Shown piece after piece: positions 1 through 7,296 of a stretch of 58,378 nucleotides of DNA. Position 1 is the stretch's first letter. The number at the start of each line of letters is the position of its first letter. The stretch is taken from the NCBI GenBank assembly GCA_004552445.1, contig SFOJ01000011.1, forward strand, positions 1 to 58,378. Direction: 5' to 3'. The DNA comes from Mollicutes bacterium (GTDB lineage: Bacteria; Bacillota_I; Bacilli_A; RF39; UBA660). The position numbers and the translations under genes were made by a program. A model generated the notes under the pieces. It was not told the origin of the DNA and searched no databases. It saw nothing but the letters and a program-made list of their open reading frames with translations.

Positions 1-786
1 TTAAAATATGCTTTTAGTTCTAAAATATATTGTAAAGAACATAATACTAGTTTTCAAAGATCACATGGTAATAAAAATAAAACTAGACCGATATGGAGTT
101 GTGGTATGTATCTACAACATAGATTAGCAGCATGTAAATCTCCAATTATTGCTGAAGTAGATTTATATAATATTATGTCATCCATAATGAATAGTATCAT
201 CCCACAAAAGATAAACATTATTGAAAATATGCTAAAGCTATATGAAAATATAGATAAAAATGATTACTATAATAAAGAATTAAAATTACTTAATACTAAA
301 ATAAAAATTATTGAAGAAAAGAAATCAATGACTCTTGAATTAGTTTTTAACGGAGATATAAGTAAAGAGTCTGTTAAGGTTCAATTTGACAAGTATGAGC
401 AGGAAATTAAAAGTTTGAATGAAAAGAAAACTATTATAATTAAACAAGTCAAACAATTAAATAATAGTAATAATAATCTTAATGTAATGGCAGAATTAAT
501 TGAAAAAGAACTTAATTGTGGTTCATTAAGCGAATTTATTAGAAAATTTGTTGATGAAATAATTATCTCTAAAATAGATGGAGATAGATATAATATTAAG
601 CTTGATATATATTTAGATTTATTAGGAGAAGAAAAATTAAAAATTAAGGGTGCAAGACATATTAGCGGTCCTACTACTGATTATATTCTTTATAAAAAAA
701 ATCAAACTTGTAACACAGTTGAATCTAAGAAATCACTAGATAATGCTAATATATTTACATATGATGTCTATGTAAAAACATTTTAA
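1..786 (+). CDS. Large serine recombinase, C-terminal part (5' end outside window)
   Basis: The frame is open from base 1, so the gene starts upstream. The first ~45 residues read as the recombinase zinc-ribbon domain: a Cys in 'KIYCKEH', then 'RPIWSCGMYLQHR' and a further Cys in 'AACKSP'. The rest is a Lys/Glu-rich coiled-coil segment (about residues 85-160) and a basic tail, the normal C-terminal layout of large serine recombinases (SpoIVCA/phage integrase type). The catalytic N-terminal resolvase domain is not in the window. In the family such proteins integrate or excise mobile elements and usually sit at one end of the element. The first ATG in the visible part (106) lies inside the zinc ribbon and is not a real start. 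The four genes that follow on the same strand could be element cargo. Confidence 0.85.
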   Translation, partial: LKYAFSSKIYCKEHNTSFQRSHGNKNKTRPIWSCGMYLQHRLAACKSPIIAEVDLYNIMSSIMNSIIPQKINIIENMLKLYENIDKNDYYNKELKLLNTKIKIIEEKKSMTLELVFNGDISKESVKVQFDKYEQEIKSLNEKKTIIIKQVKQLNNSNNNLNVMAELIEKELNCGSLSEFIRKFVDEIIISKIDGDRYNIKLDIYLDLLGEEKLKIKGARHISGPTTDYILYKKNQTCNTVESKKSLDNANIFTYDVYVKTF

Positions 787-842
787 TTTTAACTTTTTTA
801 TTTAATTAAATTATTGTATAATATTTTATAAGGAGGAATAAT

Positions 843-1208
843 GTGTTAAAAAGATGTAATAAATGTGGTTTACTTATAAAAGTATTAGAAGACTGTAATT
901 GCGATAACTGTAAAATTACATGTTGTGGCGAAACACTAGAGGATATTGAACCTAATAGCGTAGATGCTTCATTTGAAAAGCATGTCCCAGAATATCAAAT
1001 ATCTGGTGAGAATATTAATGTAAAAGTTAATCACGTGATGGAAGATGAACATTATATAGAATGGATTAGTTATGTATATGATAATAATGAACAAATAGTT
1101 TATTTTGATCCAGGTGATGAACCAATTGCAACATTTAAATATGTAAAAGGAGCAACAATATACTCTTATTGTAACAAACATTCTTTATGGTCAAAAGTAG
1201 TTGAATAG
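843..1208 (+). CDS. dfx: Desulfoferrodoxin / superoxide reductase
   Basis: 121 residues, GTG start behind AGGAGG; the overlapping ATG at 841 runs into a stop at once. The N-terminal ~30 residues form a desulforedoxin-like Fe site (CxxC at residues 5-8 and a later CC pair in 'TCCGE'). The rest is the superoxide reductase domain with all expected iron ligands: His in 'EKHVPE', two His in 'VNHVMEDEHYIEWI', and Cys and His in 'YCNKHSLW'. The enzyme reduces superoxide to peroxide without making O2, in the cytoplasm of anaerobes, with electrons from rubredoxin; a rubredoxin-bearing protein is encoded two genes downstream. Oddity: extra cysteines (C18, C20, C23) lie between the usual Fe-site pairs. 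A TATAAT-like hexamer stands about 20 bases before the ribosome site. Confidence 0.88.
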   Translation: MLKRCNKCGLLIKVLEDCNCDNCKITCCGETLEDIEPNSVDASFEKHVPEYQISGENINVKVNHVMEDEHYIEWISYVYDNNEQIVYFDPGDEPIATFKYVKGATIYSYCNKHSLWSKVVE

Positions 1209-1233
1209 ATAAAAATTATATGGGAGGAATAAT

Positions 1234-1977
1234 ATGTTAGAAGGAAAAGTTGCTGTAGTAACAGGTGGTACTCGTGGTATTGGTTTTGCTACAGTAGAAA
1301 AATTTTTAAAAAACGGAGCTAAAGTATTTCTACTTGGTTCCAAAAAAGAAAGTGTTGATAATGCAATTAACACACTTAAAAATATAAATGATAATTATGA
1401 AGTAGATGGAGATTGTCCAAATTTATGTGATTTGACTTCAGTTAAAAAAACATTTAGTCATATTATAGAAAAGTATGGCAAAATTGATATTCTAGTTAAC
1501 AATGCTGGAATGAGTGCAATGGATAAGATTTATGATTACAAAGAAGAAGATTTTAAAAAAATAATGGATTTAAATGTAAATGCTGTATTCAATTGTTCTC
1601 GTGCAGTTGTAGATTATATGAAGGAAAATGGTGGTGGAGTAATCTTAAATACTTCTTCAATGGTAAGTATTTATGGACAGCCATCTGGTTGTGGTTATCC
1701 AGCAAGTAAATTTGCAGTCAATGGTCTTACAAAATCATTAGCCAGAGAATTAGGAAAAGACAATATAAGAGTTAATGCTGTTGCTCCTGGTGTTACACTA
1801 ACAGATATGATGAAAAATGTACCTGATAGTGTTATTGAACCAATTATCCAAGGAATACCTTTAGGTAGAATTGGTACACCAGAAGATATAGCTAATGCAT
1901 TTCTATTTTTAGCAAGCGATATGGCTAGCTATATAACAGGAGTTGTTTTATCAGTTGATGGAGCAGCAAGGAGTTAA
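1234..1977 (+). CDS. Short-chain dehydrogenase/reductase (FabG-like)
   Basis: 247 residues, typical SDR length. Visible motifs: nucleotide-binding TGGTRGIG near residue 10, NNAG near 88, catalytic Ser in 'LNTSSM' near 139, and YxxxK in 'YPASK' near 152; the C-terminus 'ITGVVLSVDGA' is typical of 3-oxoacyl-ACP reductases. It should be a cytoplasmic NAD(P)(H)-dependent oxidoreductase. The setting, between superoxide reductase and a flavin reductase-rubredoxin, 25 bases after the first and 2 bases before the second, indicates one operon, so a redox role is as likely as fatty-acid synthesis. Ribosome site GGGAGG precedes the ATG. The substrate cannot be told from the sequence. Confidence 0.85.
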   Translation: MLEGKVAVVTGGTRGIGFATVEKFLKNGAKVFLLGSKKESVDNAINTLKNINDNYEVDGDCPNLCDLTSVKKTFSHIIEKYGKIDILVNNAGMSAMDKIYDYKEEDFKKIMDLNVNAVFNCSRAVVDYMKENGGGVILNTSSMVSIYGQPSGCGYPASKFAVNGLTKSLARELGKDNIRVNAVAPGVTLTDMMKNVPDSVIEPIIQGIPLGRIGTPEDIANAFLFLASDMASYITGVVLSVDGAARS

Positions 1978-1979
1978 CT

Positions 1980-2627
1980 ATGGATAAGAAAGTATTAAGA
2001 AATCTATCTTATGGTGTTTATGTAGTAACAAGTAAAGATAAAGATAGAAATATTGGTTGTGTTGCCAATAGCATTATGCAAGTTACTTCAAACCCTTCTG
2101 TAATAGCAGTTAGCATTAATCATGATAATTACACTAACAAAATAATAAAAGAGACTAAAAAATTTGGAGTTTCAATATTAAAGGAAACAACAGACCCTAA
2201 GATCATAGGAACGTTTGGTTTTAAATCTAGTAATGATACTGATAAATTTGATGGTATCAATTTTAAAGTTATTTCAGAAATACCAGTTTTAGAAGATACT
2301 TGTGGATATATGGTTTGTAAAGTAATTGATATGATGGAAACTTCAACTCATACAATATTTTTAGGTGAAGTTGTTGAAGCAGACGATTATAGTAATGAAA
2401 ATGCTATGACATATAAATATTATCATGAATACTTAAAAGGAAGTTCACCTAAAAATGCACCAACTTATGAAGAAAAAAGTATACCTCAATCTAATAAGGA
2501 AGGTAAAACAAAAAAATGGAAATGTTCTTTTTGCGGATATATTTATGAGGGCGATGAGTTACCTGATAATTTTGTATGCCCTATCTGTGGTGTTGGAAAA
2601 GAAAATTTTGAATTAATTGAGGATTAA
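1980..2627 (+). CDS. hrb: Flavin reductase-rubredoxin fusion (high-molecular-weight rubredoxin)
   Basis: 215 residues. Residues ~1-150 are a flavin reductase (FMN-binding split-barrel) domain ('GVYVVTSKDKDRNIGCVANS', 'FGVSILKETTDPKIIGTFGF'). Residues ~175-215 are a rubredoxin domain with two CxxC knuckles ('WKCSFCGYIYEG' and 'VCPICGVGKENFE') for one Fe(Cys)4 site. In anaerobes such fusions pass NAD(P)H electrons through FMN and rubredoxin to oxygen- or peroxide-reducing proteins. The gene starts 2 bases after the SDR stop, which suggests translational coupling, and shares an operon with superoxide reductase, its plausible electron acceptor. A low-complexity linker (about 150-172) separates the domains. 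Confidence 0.87.
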   Translation: MDKKVLRNLSYGVYVVTSKDKDRNIGCVANSIMQVTSNPSVIAVSINHDNYTNKIIKETKKFGVSILKETTDPKIIGTFGFKSSNDTDKFDGINFKVISEIPVLEDTCGYMVCKVIDMMETSTHTIFLGEVVEADDYSNENAMTYKYYHEYLKGSSPKNAPTYEEKSIPQSNKEGKTKKWKCSFCGYIYEGDELPDNFVCPICGVGKENFELIED

Positions 2628-2656
2628 TAATACTATCTTAGAAAGGACTATAATAT

Positions 2657-3001
2657 ATGTTATTATTTGAATATCCAAAATGCAGTACTTGTCAAAAAGC
2701 TAAAAAATACTTAGAATCTAAAAACTTTAATTATAAAAGTAGAAATATAGTTATTGATAAACTAAATGTTTATGAGTTAGATAGATTAATCCAAAAATCC
2801 GGTAAAGATATTAATAAATTCTTTAATACTAGTGGATTAAAATACAAAGAATTAAAACTAAAAGATAAGATTCAAACTATGTCCTATGAAGAAAAATTAC
2901 AAGTTCTGAGTAGTGATGGTATGCTTGTAAAAAGACCATTACTAGAATTAGATGATTCAGTTTTAATAGGATTTAAAGAAAAGGAATGGAATACCATTTA
3001 A
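2657..3001 (+). CDS. Spx/ArsC-family thioredoxin-fold protein
   Basis: 114 residues, full length for the family. The N-terminus 'MLLFEYPKCSTCQKAKKYL' carries a CxxC (C9, C12), and the C-terminal 'RPLLELDDSVLIGF' is the family signature shared by ArsC, Spx and YffB-type proteins. It may be an arsenate reductase-like thiol enzyme or a Spx-like redox regulator. The position at the end of an oxygen-defence operon favours a redox role over arsenic resistance, and no other ars genes are near. A hairpin with T-run follows immediately. Confidence 0.8.
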   Translation: MLLFEYPKCSTCQKAKKYLESKNFNYKSRNIVIDKLNVYELDRLIQKSGKDINKFFNTSGLKYKELKLKDKIQTMSYEEKLQVLSSDGMLVKRPLLELDDSVLIGFKEKEWNTI

Positions 3002-3028
3002 GGAATATAATAAATATATTCCTTTTTT
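3001..3028 (+). terminator. Rho-independent terminator of the oxygen-defence operon
   Basis: A perfect 9-bp stem (AGGAATATA / TATATTCCT, loop ATAAA) followed by six T starts at the last base of the ArsC-like stop codon. It ends the superoxide-reductase operon and isolates it from the PBP fragment downstream. Confidence 0.75.
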
Positions 3029-3053
3029 ATTTGGATTATTTTATTTGGATTAT
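3026..3053 (+). repeat. Tandem 14-bp direct repeat at the PBP fragment boundary
   Basis: TTTATTTGGATTAT occurs twice in perfect tandem, ending 6 bases before the ATG-like triplet where PBP homology begins. It marks the edge between element-like DNA and the truncated PBP gene and could be a recombinase or accessory binding site, or a simple slippage duplication. Confidence 0.6.
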
Positions 3054-3059
3054 CGCTAA

Positions 3060-4085
3060 ATGGTAAGTACGTTCAAAATTGTTACGCTTGCTGCTGCTAT
3101 AAATGAAGGAAAAGTTAATATTTTTGAAGACCATTATTACGATTCTGGAAAAGTTAAAGTTGCTAATGCTACTCTACACTGTTGGAAAAGAAAAGGTCAT
3201 GGAAATCAAACATATGTACAAGTAGTTGAAAATTCATGTAACCCTGGATTTGTATCTTTGGGACAAAAACTAGGTAAAGAATTATTATTTAAATATATTA
3301 CTGAACTTGGTTTTGGAAAAAAGACTGGAATTGACTTAAATGGTGAGGGAACTGGTATACTCTTTAAAATGGATAAAATTGGACCTGTAGAACTTGCTAC
3401 TAGTGCGTTTGGACAAGGTATTAGTGTTACACCTATTCAACAAGTTACTGCTGTTAGTTCTATAGTTAATGGTGGTACTTTATATGTACCATATATTGTT
3501 AGTGAAATTGATAGAAAGACTATAACACCAACTATTAAAAGAAAAAATGTCATAACTAAAGAAACTAGTGATGTTGTAAAGTATGCTCTTGAAAGTGTTG
3601 TTGCAAATGGTAGTGGGCGTAATGCATATATAGAAAATTATAGAGTTGGTGGCAAAACTGGTACTGCGCAAAAGGTCGGTAGTGATGGAAGATATATGAG
3701 TGGTAACTATATTCTTTCTTTTATAGGATTTATGCCTGCTGATGATCCAGAATTTGTCATATATATTGCTCTTGATCATCCTAAAGGTGTTACTCAATAT
3801 GGTGGTGTCGTAAGTGCCCCTATAGCTCGTAATGTGCTTAAGGATATAATATCAATTTATGGTTTAAAAGAAGATATTAATGGACTTCCTAAAGTATATA
3901 GATGGGATGATATTAAATATATAATGATTCCTGATATAATTGGTAAAACTAAAAAAGAAGCTCGTAAGCTTCTTAATGGATTTAAAATAGAATTTGTTGG
4001 AGATGGAGACAAAGTAATTGATACTACTCCTAGTGTTAAATCTAGAGTTAAAGAAGGAAGTATTATTAAAGTTTTGTTAAATTAA
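3060..4085 (+). pseudogene. SpoVD/PBP2-type transpeptidase, C-terminal half only (5'-truncated or interrupted)
   Basis: The reading frame begins right at the active-site motif: 'MVSTFKI' matches the family 'GSTFKI' (SxxK). SxN ('NSCNPG') and KTG ('VGGKTGTAQK') follow at normal spacing, and a single PASTA-like domain ends the protein ('IMIPDIIGKTKKEARKLL'). One PASTA domain and ~340 residues after the Ser resemble SpoVD more than PBP2B. Everything N-terminal to the Ser (membrane anchor, dimerisation domain) is absent, and no PBP coding is seen in any frame between 3001 and 3059. The DNA reads GGTAAGTACG where GGTAGTACG would be expected for GST. No ribosome site precedes the ATG. It is either a remnant or the 3' half of a gene split by the recombinase-bearing element to its left. 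Confidence 0.8.
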
Positions 4086-4101
4086 AATACAAGCTTATAG
4101 T

Positions 4102-5211
4102 TTATTTACTAAGATTATTAATAACTTCTTTCTTTGCATCTTCAAATGATGTATCTTTTGATATAATGTGATATTTTCCTGTAATTAATCCTGAACTTTT
4201 TGTTATAACTTTATCAGATAACTTAATTTTATTTCCTTGACTGTCCATGAATTCTTCAAAAACATGAAAATCACTGCCAGCCTCATTATTTGATTTATGA
4301 TATTTTAATCCAGCTTTATATCCGATGATGTAATCATTAACTATTTCTCTACCTGAATAACTTGAAACTTTATTTAAATCAATATACTCATAATTAACGC
4401 CCAAAAAGTATAGTATTTGAACTGGATAAACAGCATCTGCTACATCAGCAAAAACATCATTTTTAGAGCATATTACAGCCATAGTTGCACTTGTTGTATT
4501 ACCATATGTATATTGATATAAAATAGGAACATAGTTGTCGCTAGCTATATCATCCCATGAAAAATTTTTTGTTATTGAAACATATAATGTAGTATATGAA
4601 TCATCAGCACTTATTTTTCTGTTCTTTAAGTCCATTATTTTATTAGTATTGTTATCACCAATTATTATTGCACCATCATAGTCCTCAAAATAATATTGTG
4701 TAATTGAATCTTTTATAACTGTTAATCCTTGATTTTCATCAAGATTTTTTAAAAAGTTTTCTAACGTTGTTCCTTCTTCTACTTTAAAAGAATTACCATT
4801 TAGAGTAAAAGTTATCGTTTCTGTGGATAGATTACAATTTTTTGCATCAACTTTTTCACTAGATACATCTCCACTACTTTTAACACTTACACAATAACCA
4901 CGAATATACATTTTTCCATAGCTACTTCCATCTTTATTAATTGTTAGTTTTCCTTTTGTAACTTTTTCTCCTGTATATTCAAAATCAGGATTAGTTAAAT
5001 CGATTTCTTCAACGTTTTTTCCATTCATTTCATTTTTAATGTAATAATTTTTAGCTGTATTAACTAAACTTTTTGCACTAGTTTCGGCAAGATTTTTTCT
5101 AGATTTTTCTACCAAACTTATAATATTCGGTATCGCTAGAACTACTAAAATTGCCAAAATTGCTATGACAGCAAGAAGTTCTATTAATGTAAATCCATTT
5201 TTATTTTTCAT
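4102..5211 (-). CDS. Type IV pilin-like protein with large unknown C-terminal domain
   Basis: 369 residues. The N-terminus is a textbook prepilin signal: short basic leader, then G|FTLIELLAVIAILAILVVLAIP, cleaved after Gly and N-methylated on Phe in the family by PilD-type peptidase, with the hydrophobic helix serving as membrane anchor and assembly helix. The next ~70 residues look pilin-like ('AKSLVNTAKNYYIKNEM'). The remaining ~270 residues match nothing I recognise. At 369 residues it is far longer than a normal pilin. Two other genes in the window share the same head with leucine-rich-repeat bodies. No pilus ATPase, platform protein or prepilin peptidase is nearby. A good sigma-A-type promoter precedes it, so it is probably monocistronic. 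Confidence 0.8.
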   Translation of the reverse strand: MKNKNGFTLIELLAVIAILAILVVLAIPNIISLVEKSRKNLAETSAKSLVNTAKNYYIKNEMNGKNVEEIDLTNPDFEYTGEKVTKGKLTINKDGSSYGKMYIRGYCVSVKSSGDVSSEKVDAKNCNLSTETITFTLNGNSFKVEEGTTLENFLKNLDENQGLTVIKDSITQYYFEDYDGAIIIGDNNTNKIMDLKNRKISADDSYTTLYVSITKNFSWDDIASDNYVPILYQYTYGNTTSATMAVICSKNDVFADVADAVYPVQILYFLGVNYEYIDLNKVSSYSGREIVNDYIIGYKAGLKYHKSNNEAGSDFHVFEEFMDSQGNKIKLSDKVITKSSGLITGKYHIISKDTSFEDAKKEVINNLSK

Positions 5212-5232
5212 ATCTTATCACCTATAATATAT

Positions 5233-5261
5233 ATTATAATATGTACTCCCCCCTTGGTCAA
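5233..5261 (-). promoter_or_regulatory. Sigma-A-type promoter of the pilin-like gene
   Basis: On the minus strand, TTGACC (5261-5256) and TATAAT (5238-5233) are separated by exactly 17 bases and stand just upstream of the gene starting at 5211. Confidence 0.7.
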
Positions 5262-5324
5262 CATTTTTGTTAATAGCTTTAAAACTTTTTATTTTTTACT
5301 ATTTATTAATTTTATAATTAATAA

Positions 5325-5353
5325 TTGATTTTCTATGTTAAATGTTGTATTAT
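5325..5353 (+). promoter_or_regulatory. Sigma-A-type promoter of the kinase-like gene
   Basis: TTGATT (5325-5330), 17-base spacer, TATTAT (5348-5353), followed by AGGGG and the ATG at 5376. It excludes the longer upstream start at 5325, which would lie inside the promoter. Confidence 0.6.
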
Positions 5354-5375
5354 ACTCTTATTTATAGGGGAAAGT

Positions 5376-6128
5376 ATGGAAAAGATATTTAAAACTGAAG
5401 AAGAACTAAGATTATATCCTACTCTAAGAAGTTCAGTTCATCATGAGAGTGATATATATATTTCTGATGATGAAAATCTATATAAAATTCTTTTGTATGG
5501 AAATAGAATTACTAGAGAAGTAACTGTTCAAAGATTATCGTTATACAATAATCCTAATTGTGTTACACCTAATGGTATTATATATACACCACAATATGAT
5601 TTTCTTGGTTTTAGAATGCCTTACTTAAAAGATTATGTCCCATCAACTAAATTAATATTTAATGATAGTATTTCTTATAAGGATAAGTTAAAATTTGCTA
5701 AAAAGATTGCTGTTGCCATTGAAAGATTAAGTAAAGATGGAATTGTATTTTGGGATATACACCCTGATAATAATATGATTAACAAAAATGGTGATGTTAA
5801 GATAGTTGATATGGATTCTGTTAGATTTAAAGATGAATATGATGGTGATGAATTTCAATTTAAAGTTGCAGCTTCACATAAGCTTCTTTCACAATTAACC
5901 CTATCCTATTTGTCAAAAATGAATATTATGGAACTTGCTAAAATATTGCCAGAGGAATCATTAAAAGAAATGTTTAGTTCTGTATTTAGAGGTACACTTT
6001 ATGAATATTCTGATGTTACATTCGGTTTTCCCGATGAAATTATTTATCCAAGTGAATTTTTACCATATATAGAAGAAAATGATTTAATTAATTTAAGAGA
6101 AACTTTAGTAAAAAAACTTAGAAAATAA
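5376..6128 (+). CDS. Protein-kinase-like fold protein
   Basis: 250 residues from the ATG at 5376, chosen because TATAGGGGAAAGT precedes it and a promoter overlaps the longer frame. Residues ~125-160 resemble a kinase catalytic loop: 'FWDIHPDNNMINKNG' fits HxDxxxxN with His-Pro-Asp in the loop, and 'KIVDMDSVRF' fits the metal-binding DFG position as D-M-D. The N-terminal 'NLYKILLYG' supplies a possible ATP-binding Lys. It is thus a small Ser/Thr or aminoglycoside-type kinase-like protein; the substrate is unknown. It lies directly upstream of lexA on the same strand, but lexA has its own promoter. Activity cannot be judged, as the loop lacks a classical Arg before the Asp. Confidence 0.55.
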   Translation: MEKIFKTEEELRLYPTLRSSVHHESDIYISDDENLYKILLYGNRITREVTVQRLSLYNNPNCVTPNGIIYTPQYDFLGFRMPYLKDYVPSTKLIFNDSISYKDKLKFAKKIAVAIERLSKDGIVFWDIHPDNNMINKNGDVKIVDMDSVRFKDEYDGDEFQFKVAASHKLLSQLTLSYLSKMNIMELAKILPEESLKEMFSSVFRGTLYEYSDVTFGFPDEIIYPSEFLPYIEENDLINLRETLVKKLRK

Positions 6129-6130
6129 CA

Positions 6131-6159
6131 TTTACAAACAAATATTTGTGTGATATTAT
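6131..6159 (+). promoter_or_regulatory. lexA promoter with embedded palindrome
   Basis: TTTACA (6131-6136), 17-base spacer, TATTAT (6154-6159). The spacer contains the perfect 12-bp palindrome ACAAATATTTGT (6138-6149), a good place for an autorepressor. It does not match the Bacillus LexA consensus (GAAC-N4-GTTC), so assignment as a LexA operator is inference. Confidence 0.5.
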
Positions 6160-6178
6160 TTATTTAGGAAGTGATTTT

Positions 6179-6796
6179 ATGGAAAAACTTACTAATAAAC
6201 AAGAAATAATTCTTACAAATATTAAAAAATTTATGGCTGAAAAAGGATATGCACCTACTATTAGAGAATTATGTAAAATATGTAATTTAAATAGTACTGC
6301 TACTATGTTTGTTCACTTAAAAAATCTAACAAAAAAAGGTTATATAAATCAAACAGAAAGTAAATTTAGAACTATTGAGTTAAATGTTCCAAATGAATAT
6401 GCTATTAAGGATGAAGAAGTAGTGTCTGTCCCATTACTAGGAAAAGTTGCTGCTGGAAATCCGATTGAAGCTATTGAAAATCCTAATGAATACTTTTCAT
6501 TACCTAAAGAATTTGTTCCAAAAAATCATGAAGTATTCACTTTAGAAGTTAATGGTGAATCTATGATTAATGTTGGTATATTTGATGGAGACATTGTAAT
6601 TGTTAAAAAACAAAGTAATGCTAATAATGGTGAGATTGTGGTAGCAATGACTGATGAAAATGAGGTAACATTAAAAAGATTTTATAAAGAAGATGGTTAT
6701 ATAAGACTTCAACCTGAAAATGATTTTTTAGAACCTATTATTTTAAATAATGTTACTATTCTTGGTAAAGCTATTGGTTTGTATAGAAAAATTTAA
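6179..6796 (+). CDS. lexA: LexA SOS repressor / autoprotease
   Basis: 205 residues from the ATG at 6179, which has AGGAAG upstream and gives the usual 'LTNKQEIILTNI' start. The N-terminal winged helix (about 1-65) has 'GYAPTIRELCKICNLNSTATMFVHLKNL'. The C-terminal S24 peptidase domain shows the Ala-Gly self-cleavage site in 'GKVAAGNP', the catalytic Ser in 'VNGESMINVGIFDGD' and the catalytic Lys in 'EVTLKRFY'. It represses DNA-damage genes and is inactivated by RecA-stimulated self-cleavage. A palindrome within its own promoter suggests autoregulation. Confidence 0.95.
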   Translation: MEKLTNKQEIILTNIKKFMAEKGYAPTIRELCKICNLNSTATMFVHLKNLTKKGYINQTESKFRTIELNVPNEYAIKDEEVVSVPLLGKVAAGNPIEAIENPNEYFSLPKEFVPKNHEVFTLEVNGESMINVGIFDGDIVIVKKQSNANNGEIVVAMTDENEVTLKRFYKEDGYIRLQPENDFLEPIILNNVTILGKAIGLYRKI

Positions 6797-6808
6797 ATAT
6801 TTAAAAAG

Positions 6809-6831
6809 CTGATTTAAAAATCAGTTTTTTT
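6809..6831. terminator. Bidirectional terminator between lexA and the convergent gene
   Basis: The 7-bp stem CTGATTT / AAATCAG is flanked by A-run and T-run, so it can stop transcription from both lexA (+) and the 6814-7296 gene (-), whose last codons lie inside it. Confidence 0.65.
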
Positions 6832-7296
6832 GTATTTTCTTTGATATACTTCTGTGTCATGGTATTGATAATAACTAATTACATCATCTAGTTCTTCACT
6901 TAATCCTTTAAATAATTTTAATTGTTCTTCTGTTAATCTCATTCTTTCGAGTAATCTTTTTTGCCTAAATATATTTTTTGAAGTCAACACTTCTCTTAAT
7001 ATTTCTTCTCTACTCATAACTCTTATAATTTTGTATTCACTACTAGCAAACATATCATAATATCCATAATACTCGTCATCATATTCTACTATATTTCCTG
7101 AAGCCTGTATAAGTGCTATTTCTAATTTATTATTAAAATCATCAAAGTTTCTTAGAGTATCTTCTGGTCTTTTACAAAAGTGAAAACCATTTTGACTCCA
7201 CTTTACTTCTCCATCAAGTTTGTACTTTGTACCTATAGTATGTTTATTTCCAAAACTATCTTTTAAACCTTTATAAAAAACTTTGTATCCAAACAT
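6814..7296 (-). CDS. Hypothetical protein (DUF7666-like)
   Basis: 160 residues. The N-terminal half, 'MFGYKVFYKGLKDSFG...' to 'WSQNGFHFCKRPEDTL', resembles small phage- and plasmid-associated proteins that begin with a 'K.F....C.....Y..G..Y...GFHFC..P' pattern. The C-terminal half is charged and helical. No catalytic motif is apparent. It follows the rhomboid gene with no gap (7297/7296), so the two are probably co-transcribed. Function unknown. Confidence 0.6.
   Translation of the reverse strand: MFGYKVFYKGLKDSFGNKHTIGTKYKLDGEVKWSQNGFHFCKRPEDTLRNFDDFNNKLEIALIQASGNIVEYDDEYYGYYDMFASSEYKIIRVMSREEILREVLTSKNIFRQKRLLERMRLTEEQLKLFKGLSEELDDVISYYQYHDTEVYQRKYKKTDF

Noticed and set aside
1191..1373. 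Minus-strand frames opposite the SDR, PrkC, ABC and primase genes
   Set aside because: They lack ribosome sites and homology and lie antisense to clearly conserved genes.
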